In this document: positions 26,006 to 33,634 of the stretch, one piece after another
Layout of the letters: each line of letters begins with the position of its first letter
How positions within the stretch are numbered: the stretch's first letter is position 1
Assembly (NCBI GenBank): GCA_002500505.1
Contig: DLRM01000063.1
Location: 1 to 37,720, forward strand
Source: Planctomycetes bacterium UBA7888
GTDB taxonomy: Bacteria; Planctomycetota; UBA1135
Length of the DNA stretch: 37,720 bases
Reading direction: 5' to 3'
The notes under the pieces: generated by a model
The model's input: the letters and a program-made list of their open reading frames with translations, nothing else
What the model was told of the DNA's origin: nothing
The model's database searches: none
Position numbers and translations under genes: made by a program

Positions 26006-26992
26006 TTAGCCAATAGTCGCCGCAATTGCGTTCAGCATGCTTGCCGTTCCACGGTCGGCGCCGTGGAACCAAACGCTCATGCCAGTAGTGCCTGCGGGGA
26101 CGAATTGAGTCATGTTGGCATTGCCAACGGAGTCAGTACTCAGAGGAATCACATGGTAGGGGGGGCTTACCATTCCCTGTCCGTAAGGAGTTCCAATGGG
26201 TCCGCCACCTGTGAGAGACCACACAAAGTAGGCGATGTTATTTGGGGTCGCATTGTCAATGTTGACGGATGCAACCTGTCCAGCAATCAAGTTGGTTACA
26301 CTTAATGTGGGAGAAGAGGAACCACCTGTTTGCTCAATTGCTATTTGGGGAACACACCAATTTCCGACAGTGTTCGATACCTTGATAACGACTTGGTCAA
26401 AAGTTCCCCCGGTCATTTGAAAAAAGAGTTCACCGCAAGCGGCTGAAAATGGACTTGTAGTAATCGTAGTCACTTCGACGCCTCCCGAGTAAAAGGTCAA
26501 TGCCCCAGTACTCACCCAGTCTGCGATGAGAAGGCCGAATTCTGTAGAGTCTCCACCCAAATCAAGCGTAATGTCCATCGCATCAAAAGAAGCGGCTCCA
26601 CTAGCGTCGATGATTGCAGGGGTCGTGCCTCCTGAACCGGGCTCGGCCGCGAGTGCATACCCGCATACATTTGTGTTGTAGACGCCAACAGCGGCAGTAT
26701 TGGGGACTAAGGTTATACCAGCCAGGTCAGAGCCTCCATTTGATCCGACAGCATTCAGCGCGGCTAAAGAAGTTGGGCCTAATGGGAGGGAGTCCATGTC
26801 AATGACGGAGTGAGGAACTGTCATTGCGGGGATTTCTGAAACAATAGCTCTGCCGGCATTTCTAGAATTGTTATTCAGTCCGTTTGGAGCAGTAGCTTGA
26901 TTTCCGTTAATGCCAATGCCATCCTCTTGCTGAGCATAAAGGAGTGGTGTCGAGCAAATTGCGGTTAATAGGATGAGGGTTTTGTATGCCAT
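26006..26992 (-). CDS. Secreted protein with planctomycete C-terminal domain
   Basis: 328 residues. A signal peptide covers about 1-20 (AYKTLILLTAICSTPLLYAQ). The following 200 residues are low in charge, rich in Gly, Thr, Ser, Asn and Ala, and contain four Cys; the pattern (FDAMDITLDLGGDSTEFGLL, TGALTFYSGGVEVTTI, VVIKVSNTVGNWCVPQIAIE) suggests a beta-sandwich of the kind seen in surface-anchored adhesins, but I cannot name the family. The last 99 residues repeat the domain of the beta-helix protein. The gene has its own hairpin terminator, and the upstream gap (26993-27106) is divergent to a small membrane protein gene. It is probably extracellular and structural or adhesive. Confidence 0.72.
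   Translation of the reverse strand: MAYKTLILLTAICSTPLLYAQQEDGIGINGNQATAPNGLNNNSRNAGRAIVSEIPAMTVPHSVIDMDSLPLGPTSLAALNAVGSNGGSDLAGITLVPNTAAVGVYNTNVCGYALAAEPGSGGTTPAIIDASGAASFDAMDITLDLGGDSTEFGLLIADWVSTGALTFYSGGVEVTTITTSPFSAACGELFFQMTGGTFDQVVIKVSNTVGNWCVPQIAIEQTGGSSSPTLSVTNLIAGQVASVNIDNATPNNIAYFVWSLTGGGPIGTPYGQGMVSPPYHVIPLSTDSVGNANMTQFVPAGTTGMSVWFHGADRGTASMLNAIAATIG
26009..26305 (-). other. Shared C-terminal domain, copy 2
   Basis: This segment encodes the last 99 residues of the preceding entry: NLIAGQVASVNI, YFVWSLTGGGPIGTPYG, VSPPYHVIPLSTDSVGNA and VWFHGADRGTASMLNAIA. It aligns without gaps to the end of the beta-helix protein (22324-22620). The conserved WFHGAD and SMLN motifs close to the C terminus are the best search seeds. 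Confidence 0.75.
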
Positions 26993-27106
26993 TTCAAGGG
27001 ATTCCGTCTTAAAGGTTCAAGGGGTAGAGTCAAATCTAGGGACAATCCAAGTGTACAGCACGACTTGGAACTCGTGTCCGTTTTTTTGCGATGCTAAACT
27101 GCTTTT

Positions 27107-27448
27107 GTGAAAGCAATAACGAGAGAGCCCCTCCTTCTCATTCTATGCGCAATTCCACTGGTCCACTACGGATTCACGCTGCTGTTTTATTGCTGTGCAA
27201 GTGCTTCGCTAGGGCAATGGGCTGAGACAATGGGCTTGCACGACCCCAAAGATTTTTTTGGCGGCGTCCCGCATTATATTTCCATTGGCTTAATGGATTT
27301 GAGCTTCGCTGTTGCTCCTGCCTCAATTTTTTTGAGCGTGCACGAAAAAACGTTTCGTTTCATTGCTCTTTATGGTCTCTTTCTCGCTCTTGATATGACT
27401 TTATATTGGTTTGCAAGCCCGGATCTCGGTGGTTGGATTGCGGACTAG
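27107..27448 (+). CDS. Small membrane protein, about three transmembrane helices
   Basis: 113 residues, GTG start. Hydrophobic segments lie at about residues 8-30 (LLLILCAIPLVHYGFTLLFY), 57-75 (YISIGLMDLSFAVAPASIF) and 83-103 (FRFIALYGLFLALDMTLYWF). A Lys/Arg-containing N terminus suggests an N-in orientation. It contains HYG in the first helix and a CC pair after it, but no family-defining motif I recognise. It is a single gene, divergent from the secreted protein to its left and convergent with the DUF1028 gene. Its function is unknown; the reading frame and the helix pattern support it as real. Confidence 0.55.
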   Translation: MKAITREPLLLILCAIPLVHYGFTLLFYCCASASLGQWAETMGLHDPKDFFGGVPHYISIGLMDLSFAVAPASIFLSVHEKTFRFIALYGLFLALDMTLYWFASPDLGGWIAD

Positions 27449-27489
27449 ATAGAGGCTTTTTAACGAAAGTTTTTTGACTTCCTCTCCAA

Positions 27490-28644
27490 CTACCGAAGTC
27501 TCGGTGTGCGCACCTTTGCAATGGTGAGTCGTTGGGGTGGCCACAGGGTGACTGGTTGAATTCCATCGTCCACGACAATCCTCAACAGGTCTTGGCCGGT
27601 GATTATCCCAGGTTGAATATCCAGGGTGTAGGTGCCGTCATGATGGTCAGTCACACCGGCAAGGGATGAACTTCCGACAGAGGCAGGGTCGTGTTCCAGG
27701 CTAATATTGGCGCCACCCGTCGATAGGGGAGTCCCATAACGGTCCCGTAAGTCAATCACAATTGGAACCGGAGCGCTTCCAGCAGTGACCACTTTTTTTG
27801 AACAGAAAACATCACTTGAATAAGCGTCAGGTCTTCCAACTTGTCCCGAGCTCCACGTTTGATACTGTTGGCGAAGTGTAATCAGGGGGTCGGGGTCACC
27901 TAATTGTGCGTAAGCCACATTCAGCGCCATATATAGATTCCCGTCGGAACAGCCCGTGGGTACGCAGGGTTCAATCGGGTCTCCCGGGCGGCCAATGAGG
28001 AGTGTTGCAATATGGCTGCTTTTCCAAGTTCCAGGTGGTGGCGCTCCGCAAGAATCGGGAAAAGGAATCGAGCATGAGCAGCGTCCGTCTCCACCCATGA
28101 TTGCTGCTGCATCCATGGCATCTAATAACCGATCTGCCAAAGGGCCTGTGGAAGTACGAAGAGCTTGCTCGCATTCGATGACAACCAGTTCGCCAGCAAG
28201 ACCGTTGCCCTGGACCGCGTAAACCAATGAGCCAACTTGTCCAGTGGCGCCACCGCCCCAATCGCCAGTATGCGGACCAGTAAAGGACGTCGTGTCTCCA
28301 AGCAGAGAAACAAGTCCAATTTGGCGGAATCCCTTTGTGGAATCATTGTCTTTGATTTCTTGCAAAATTTCACTGACTGGGTAACCATCCTGGAGCATTT
28401 GCCAATTGATGAGTCGGTTCGCTCCAGAAACATCAATTGCGGATTGGTGAGCGCCTGCCCCATAACCAGGAACCAAAACAGTTACTGTTGAGCGAAGGTC
28501 AAGATTGGTCACGCAAGTTGCAGTGGCAACAGCGACTTCGCCTGTAGCCAAGTCCACGACGACAATAGACCAAGTTCCCCATGCCTGAGAGGCAACGAGG
28601 CACCCCAAAAGAAGGGTGCGGAGCAGGTGGTGGACAGCTCTCAT
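27490..28644 (-). CDS. Exported DUF1028 protein with C-terminal Ig-like domain
   Basis: 384 residues with a signal peptide (LLRTLLLGCLVASQAWG). The mature part begins with TWSIVVVDLATGEVAVATAT, the DUF1028 start, and contains the family blocks YGAGAHQSAIDVSGANRLIN and GSLVYAVQGNGLAGELVV. DUF1028 adopts an Ntn-hydrolase-like fold; its reaction is not known to me. Most members are shorter and cytoplasmic or exported without additions. Here a Cys-containing loop (GGDGRCSCSIPFPDSCGAPP) is inserted, and the last 100 residues (PVPIVIDLRDRYGTPLSTGG ... GTYTLDIQPG) look like an invasin-type Ig-like domain. It is a single gene, upstream of which the sulfatase lies on the same strand. Confidence 0.85.
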   Translation of the reverse strand: MRAVHHLLRTLLLGCLVASQAWGTWSIVVVDLATGEVAVATATCVTNLDLRSTVTVLVPGYGAGAHQSAIDVSGANRLINWQMLQDGYPVSEILQEIKDNDSTKGFRQIGLVSLLGDTTSFTGPHTGDWGGGATGQVGSLVYAVQGNGLAGELVVIECEQALRTSTGPLADRLLDAMDAAAIMGGDGRCSCSIPFPDSCGAPPPGTWKSSHIATLLIGRPGDPIEPCVPTGCSDGNLYMALNVAYAQLGDPDPLITLRQQYQTWSSGQVGRPDAYSSDVFCSKKVVTAGSAPVPIVIDLRDRYGTPLSTGGANISLEHDPASVGSSSLAGVTDHHDGTYTLDIQPGIITGQDLLRIVVDDGIQPVTLWPPQRLTIAKVRTPRLR

Positions 28645-28715
28645 TTGCTTAGTTTACCTCAGAAATTGCGAGCCAGGGGGAATTAACTCAACATAGACTG
28701 CTTGCCCGAGAAGCC

Positions 28716-30194
28716 CTAATTTCTGTTCGCTTTTAGGCTCCAGATATCTTTTTCGTGCTCTGGTTTCGGTTGAGTGAGCGAGTAGGTTCGTTCATAGAGT
28801 CTGCGGTTATATGCCGACCAGTTCGGGGTGGAAATGACAACTGGATTGCGCTCTAAGGTTGCCTCCCAGGAGTTTAGTTTTGCCAAGAGTCTTTCGGCAA
28901 TCTCAGGATGCTTTTCAATGAGGTTGTTGCTTTCTCCGACATCAACGCTCAAGTCAAAAAGTCTGGGCAATAAATTGTTGGCTCGAAGAAGCTTCCATGA
29001 ACCATCTCTTACGGCTGATCCGCGCAAGGCCATTCGCCAAAACAATGTTTCATGAGGTGGGCCTTCCGTTTTTCCGGTGAGAAAGGGAAGCAAATTCACG
29101 CTGTCATAAATAGGGCGACCTTTCTTTTCGCGCCCTTCGCGCTCTTGCCGTTTTCCTGGTGGAGGAGGAGTACCCCCAGCAGCACTAACAAAAGTTGCCA
29201 TCAAGTCCAAGGATGTTACGGGGTGTTCGTAAATGCTTGGCTTTAAGGCTGCCGGCCAGTGATAAATGGTGGGTATACGGATTCCTCCTTCAAAAAAGGT
29301 TCCCTTGCCGCCCCGTAATGGTGCATTGACCGCATGGCTGACTTCAATAGAGCCACCATTGTCAGAGATGAAAGCAATTAAAGTGTTTTCCAGTTGGCCA
29401 GTTTCTTTGAGCTCATCGACGATTGTGCCAATATTGGCATCCATGCAGTGTTGCATCGCACAGTAAATCCGTCGCTTTTCGTTTTTGATGTGAGCATACT
29501 TGGCAATATCCTCCTCCTTCGCCTGCATGGGTGAGTGGGGAGTGTTGTAGGAAAGGAACAAAAACCAAGGGTTTTCTTCCTTCGCGCTATCCCTTATGAA
29601 ACTCTTGGCTTCAAGGGTGAACCAGTCGGTGAGGTACGGCGTAGCAATCCTCTCCAGCTTTTGGTTATTCCGTAGCAGGCGATTTTTTTTGAGTGTTGGC
29701 CAGTAGTTATGGCTTCCGTTTAGCATGCCGAAGAAATAGTCAAAGCCGCGCTCATTGGGGTGATGCTCCGGGACAGATTCTCCAAGGTGCCATTTCCCAA
29801 CTAGGCCTGTTCGGTAGCCAAGCGTTTTGAGCCGTTCAGAGAGCAAGGGCTCATCCAGGGGAATGCCAATAAACTCCGGCTGCGTGTGTTCCTGTGCCAG
29901 ATGGAGATTGTGTTCATACCCAAAACGGGACCCAGAACGGCCCGTTATGAGGCCAGCCCTGGAGGGTGAGCAGACAGAACTTGAAACGTAACCATTTGTA
30001 AAGCGAACACCATTTTCCGCAAGGGAATCCAGGTTCGGAGTTTGTATTTGAAGCGAGCCATAACAAGACAAATCCCCATAGCCCATATCGTCGGCAACGA
30101 TTAGCAATATGTTTGGGCGCTCTTGCCCGAAGCAGAGATTCGGGGCCAGGACGAGGAGTAGAGTTAGGTAGGAGAGAGGTTTGGCGAGTTTCAT
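28716..30194 (-). CDS. Exported formylglycine-dependent sulfatase
   Basis: 492 residues with signal peptide (about 1-23, cleaved before QERPNIL). The type I sulfatase signature is complete: metal ligands in VADDMGYGDLS (Asp35, Asp36), the CSPSR motif (Cys75-Arg79) whose Cys is converted to formylglycine, then GKWHLGE, NTPHSPMQ and FISDNGGS. It hydrolyses a sulfate ester, probably on a sulfated polysaccharide or related compound in the periplasm or outside. Activity needs a formylglycine-generating enzyme, and none is encoded in this window. Planctomycetes carry large numbers of such sulfatases, so the substrate cannot be predicted from one. It is monocistronic by spacing, with 71 bp to the DUF1028 gene. 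Confidence 0.93.
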   Translation of the reverse strand: MKLAKPLSYLTLLLVLAPNLCFGQERPNILLIVADDMGYGDLSCYGSLQIQTPNLDSLAENGVRFTNGYVSSSVCSPSRAGLITGRSGSRFGYEHNLHLAQEHTQPEFIGIPLDEPLLSERLKTLGYRTGLVGKWHLGESVPEHHPNERGFDYFFGMLNGSHNYWPTLKKNRLLRNNQKLERIATPYLTDWFTLEAKSFIRDSAKEENPWFLFLSYNTPHSPMQAKEEDIAKYAHIKNEKRRIYCAMQHCMDANIGTIVDELKETGQLENTLIAFISDNGGSIEVSHAVNAPLRGGKGTFFEGGIRIPTIYHWPAALKPSIYEHPVTSLDLMATFVSAAGGTPPPPGKRQEREGREKKGRPIYDSVNLLPFLTGKTEGPPHETLFWRMALRGSAVRDGSWKLLRANNLLPRLFDLSVDVGESNNLIEKHPEIAERLLAKLNSWEATLERNPVVISTPNWSAYNRRLYERTYSLTQPKPEHEKDIWSLKANRN

Positions 30195-30270
30195 TGGCAG
30201 GAGGTAGGAAAGGATAGCTTGGCCATTAGGGGGGAATATTTTTTTTGAATAAAGATTAAATTTCGTGTTC

Positions 30271-31173
30271 CTACCATTCAGTTAGTTCACCCTTAAAGAA
30301 TGGAGAGCTTGAAAGAGGTTTAGCAATGTTGTCTTCCTCCAGCATAAGGAGCTGATCTAAAGTCAATAAGGGAGGGCCGATTCTGCTGAGAATGCAATAG
30401 GTGAGCATCTTCATTAATCCAATAGGAATCCTCACAAGAAGTTTCCGATTGAAGTTTGCAAGGACAATATCTTTAAATATTTTTCTATATGTATAGTGGT
30501 TTAGGCCTCCCGCATCCACAGTTTCTTCGCTGCCCCCTTCGATTGAGTGTGCAATTGCATTCGTAAAATCTGTAACATTCAACGGCTGACATAGATTTTC
30601 TCCTAATCCAGGAATAACAACAAGAGGGGAAAATTTAAATTGGCGTACGATTGTTGCAACAAAATCGTCTTTCTGGCTTGAATGGCTATCTGAATAGCGG
30701 CTTCGAAAGAGTAAGGAGGGCCTGAAGATAATCCATGGGATTCCACTAGACTTGACAAGAGACTCTGCTTCCCATTTCGCTTGGTGATATTGAGATGGGG
30801 CATTCGGCCTGACTCCCGCTGCTGACACATAAACTATTTTTTTTACTCCAGCTAATTGAGCGACCTCTAGAAGGCGTTTTGTTCCTTCAACGACAATCCT
30901 TTGGTGCGTAATTCCCTTTCGGGGATTCTCGGCGAGAATGCCGACTAGGTGGACAATTGCGTCGCAGCCCTGGATGGCTTTTTGTAAAGAATTCCTATCC
31001 CTGATGTCGCCACAGTGCCAAATGATGTCTTTGCTCAGATCTTTTGGCGCCGCTGAAACTGGACTACGAGTCAGTGCGTGGACCTGACAATTGAAATCTG
31101 AGAGAGTATTCAAAAGGGAAGTGCCGACTAATCCGGAAGCTCCGGTAACAAAGACCTTGATTTTTTTACCCAT
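30271..31173 (-). CDS. NAD(P)-binding epimerase-like protein (NDUFA9-like SDR)
   Basis: 300 residues from the ATG at 31173; a TTG four codons upstream is possible. The N terminus is a Rossmann fold: KVFVTGASGLVGTSLLNTL, with GxSGxxG-type binding motif, then CDAIVHLVGILAENPRKG, typical of the extended/atypical SDR group related to the complex I subunit NDUFA9 and to NmrA-like proteins. VKKIVYVSAAGVRPNAPSQY and HQAKWEAE carry the Ser/Tyr-x-x-x-Lys-like positions, with the order slightly atypical. No signal peptide is seen, so it is cytoplasmic. It faces the methyltransferase gene divergently over 77 bp. A specific reaction cannot be given. Confidence 0.8.
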   Translation of the reverse strand: MGKKIKVFVTGASGLVGTSLLNTLSDFNCQVHALTRSPVSAAPKDLSKDIIWHCGDIRDRNSLQKAIQGCDAIVHLVGILAENPRKGITHQRIVVEGTKRLLEVAQLAGVKKIVYVSAAGVRPNAPSQYHQAKWEAESLVKSSGIPWIIFRPSLLFRSRYSDSHSSQKDDFVATIVRQFKFSPLVVIPGLGENLCQPLNVTDFTNAIAHSIEGGSEETVDAGGLNHYTYRKIFKDIVLANFNRKLLVRIPIGLMKMLTYCILSRIGPPLLTLDQLLMLEEDNIAKPLSSSPFFKGELTEW

Positions 31174-31250
31174 CCTTTTGGCCAAATTTTAGGAAATCGA
31201 ATTGCCCTGTCAAATTTCAAGATTGAAGGGATGTTTCATACAATTGATTC

Positions 31251-31910
31251 ATGGATCGCATTCTTGAGCCCGAGGTAATGGATACTCATGAGGAAGTGGA
31301 AAACTATGTTCTTATGAATAATCAAATTCCAAATGAGGCTTTTATTCAGAGGCTTTGTGAATTAGGGGCTTTCGGGAAAATGCTTGATATTGGCTGTGGA
31401 AGCGGAGAGATTTGCTTGATGGCTGCTGAGGAATTCCCTGATTCTGAATTCATTGGCATTGATTTGGCAGAGAAAATGCTGACGCTTGCAAATGAAAATC
31501 TGTCTAAGGGAAAAAAGAGATATTGTTGCTCTTTCGAGATTGCTGATGCGAAGGACCTCGGTTTCCCGCCCCTTTCATTTGATACAGTTTTTTCTAACAC
31601 GATTCTTCATCATATCCCTGAGCCGGCTCTCCTGTTGACGGAAGCGTGGCGAGTTTTAAAGCCTGGGGGATTACTGCTTATTCGGGACCTTATTAGGCCA
31701 AGCCAGCTGGAAGGCGTTCAGACCCTTGTGGAAAAGCATGCATCGGGCGAAAACACCTATTCAAAGAACCTATTCCATGCCTCCTTGTGCGCCTCCTTGA
31801 ATGTCGCCGAGTTAAAAGAAATTGCCGGGATTATTTCCCCTTCGCTTGAAGTTGTGGTCGACAGTGACCGGCACATGAGCTTGCAGGGGAGGAAGCCTGA
31901 AGTTCTTTAG
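31251..31910 (+). CDS. Class I SAM-dependent methyltransferase
   Basis: 219 residues. Motif I is MLDIGCGSGEICLMAAEEF, followed by the acidic end of beta2 (FIGIDLAEKMLTLA), motif II-like FDTVFSNTILHHIPEP, and WRVLKPGGLLLIRDL. This is the UbiE/Methyltransf_11 architecture. The start MDRILEPEVMDTHEEVENYV belongs to a group common in planctomycetes and other bacteria whose substrate is not known. No transmembrane segment. It is followed 22 bp later by a DsrE/YedF-like gene and is probably co-transcribed with it, which hints at sulfur or selenium chemistry, though only by association. Confidence 0.85.
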   Translation: MDRILEPEVMDTHEEVENYVLMNNQIPNEAFIQRLCELGAFGKMLDIGCGSGEICLMAAEEFPDSEFIGIDLAEKMLTLANENLSKGKKRYCCSFEIADAKDLGFPPLSFDTVFSNTILHHIPEPALLLTEAWRVLKPGGLLLIRDLIRPSQLEGVQTLVEKHASGENTYSKNLFHASLCASLNVAELKEIAGIISPSLEVVVDSDRHMSLQGRKPEVL

Positions 31911-31932
31911 AATGGGGGCCTCTTAAAGAAGC

Positions 31933-32271
31933 ATGACGAACAAAAAATCAACTCTTCTCATCCTGACACGCAATCAACTTGGGGATGGAGATTCTGAGTT
32001 GGGTCAGAAAATCCTTGGAACCTTTCTCAGGAAGGCAATCCGACTCAATCACCTCGATACCATTGTTCTGTTCAACGAGGGGGTCAAGCTCACAATGAAA
32101 AATTCTCCAGTCTTATCTGAGATGACAATGTTGGAGGAGCGGGGCGTTGACTTGATGCCTTGCGGAACTTGCCTTGACTATTACAAAATAGAGCCATGTT
32201 TTGGGAAAGTGTCAGATATGGATTCAATCTTGATGGAGATTGACCGAGCAGATAAGGTTATTTCGTTCTAG
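31933..32271 (+). CDS. DsrE/YedF-like sulfurtransferase-type protein
   Basis: 112 residues, soluble. The sequence LLILTRNQLGDGDSELGQKI opens a DsrE-like Rossmann-type fold, and VDLMPCGTCLDYYKIEPCFG closely resembles the C-terminal DsrE-like half of YedF, a protein associated with selenium metabolism. YedF normally has an N-terminal TusA (SirA) domain; this copy lacks it, and no separate TusA gene is present here. The Cys pair in PCGTC is the likely persulfide or selenide carrier, and Cys in PCFG is a further candidate. It is co-oriented with and close to the methyltransferase gene. The role in Se or S trafficking is inference. Confidence 0.75.
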   Translation: MTNKKSTLLILTRNQLGDGDSELGQKILGTFLRKAIRLNHLDTIVLFNEGVKLTMKNSPVLSEMTMLEERGVDLMPCGTCLDYYKIEPCFGKVSDMDSILMEIDRADKVISF

Positions 32272-32367
32272 TTAGATTGCAGACACCTGAATTTGGTTTG
32301 AGCATTTTTCTTCTTCCATTTTTTCGGTTAATCAATTCATTCAAATAGCCTCTGGGAAAAACAGTTC

Positions 32368-33618
32368 ATGACCCTCTTTGAGCACAAGCCGAGAAATGCT
32401 CCTTTCGCCCTTTTGGCGGCCCTCCTTTTCATCAGCCCTTCGGGGTGCGCGGCTCTTTCTATGCCTCTGCAACAGTCTTTGGGGGCTTCGGCTGAAAGGG
32501 GGAAGATATCCGAAAGAATCCTTGAACTCCAAGGCGATTTGATTGAAGGAGAGGTAACTGGGAGCAATGTTGTGCTTCTTGTCAAGAATGGCGAAACGAT
32601 TTATCACGAAGTAGTGAATTCCGGAAAGCTTGGCGATCGAAAGATACAGGAGGACACACTTTTTCCTATTTGGTCGATGTCAAAGCCTATCACCATTGTC
32701 GCCATGATGACTCTTCATGAGAAGGGGCTCTTTGCGTGGGATGATCCTGTTTCGAAATATCTTCCATGTTTCAAAAATTTGATGGTCAGGGAAGGTCGGG
32801 AAATACGGCCTGCAAAAGAGGTATTAAGAATAGAGCACTTAATGGCGCATCGCTCAGGTTATACGTACTACAGTTTTCCTGGGCCGATGCCCCCGGCATA
32901 CGACTCTCCTCACCCAAACCAGACGCGATACCAAGATCTCCAGGAGTTTGTTGAGGTGGCTGCAAGGGAGCCCTTGGCCTTCGAACCTGGCACCAGCTAC
33001 GCCTATGGTATTAATCAGGCAATACTTGGTCGGCTCGTGGAAGTTCTCAGTGGAAAGACTTTTAGTGATTATCTTACGGAAACGATTTTTAATCCCTTAG
33101 GGATGTCTCAGACGAGTTTCGTGCTTGACAGGGAACGTGCAGCCCGTTTTCAGCCTCTTTTTATTAATTCGGGAGCTCTAAAGGGATTTACCTACTTGCT
33201 GAATGAGTTGACCTATAGCCCCAAGAGTCAAGCTCACTTCGGAGGCGAAGGCTTAGTCTCCACCCTTGGGGATTACTCTCGATTTTGCGAGATGCTAGTC
33301 AATGGTGGAAAGTTTCGCGGAGAACGAATCATTTCCGAAGCCAGCATTGCAACCATGACCAAAACGACAACCCGCGATTTCGACAAGGTACTTGTGCCTG
33401 GATTTGATATGGGTTTTAGCCTTTTTGTGTGTACCGACTCTTCAAAGGAAGGGACTAGGGCTCCGAAAGGGATTTTCGGATGGTCCGGATATCACAACAC
33501 CCACTTCTGGATTGATAGGAGCACCGGCCTATACGCGATATTTATGAGCCGTTCCCGCGAGTTTAATTTCCAAATACCAAGAAAATTGCGCACCGCAATT
33601 TACGGAGCATCTAACTAG
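32368..33618 (+). CDS. Beta-lactamase-fold serine hydrolase lipoprotein, EstB-like
   Basis: 416 residues. A lipobox (FISPSGC, Cys about 27) suggests a lipoprotein. The SxxK nucleophile motif is SMSK in IWSMSKPITIVAMM. The second motif region reads SYAYGINQAILGRLVEVLSG, and the third region is HFGGEGLVST. This matches the EstB/class C-related esterase group rather than beta-lactamases proper. The protein is probably periplasmic or surface-exposed with esterase or peptidase activity. It is the second such enzyme in the window but not a close copy of the one at 8320-9411. It follows the YedF-like gene by 96 bp, long enough for its own promoter, and is convergent with the next gene. Confidence 0.82.
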   Translation: MTLFEHKPRNAPFALLAALLFISPSGCAALSMPLQQSLGASAERGKISERILELQGDLIEGEVTGSNVVLLVKNGETIYHEVVNSGKLGDRKIQEDTLFPIWSMSKPITIVAMMTLHEKGLFAWDDPVSKYLPCFKNLMVREGREIRPAKEVLRIEHLMAHRSGYTYYSFPGPMPPAYDSPHPNQTRYQDLQEFVEVAAREPLAFEPGTSYAYGINQAILGRLVEVLSGKTFSDYLTETIFNPLGMSQTSFVLDRERAARFQPLFINSGALKGFTYLLNELTYSPKSQAHFGGEGLVSTLGDYSRFCEMLVNGGKFRGERIISEASIATMTKTTTRDFDKVLVPGFDMGFSLFVCTDSSKEGTRAPKGIFGWSGYHNTHFWIDRSTGLYAIFMSRSREFNFQIPRKLRTAIYGASN

Positions 33619-33634
33619 CTTAGACTTAGTTCTT

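Noticed and set aside
27449..27489. T-rich convergent gap with possible hairpin CTTT/AAAG followed by TTTTTT
   Set aside because: The stem is only 4 bp and all AT; a terminator is plausible here but the evidence is weak.
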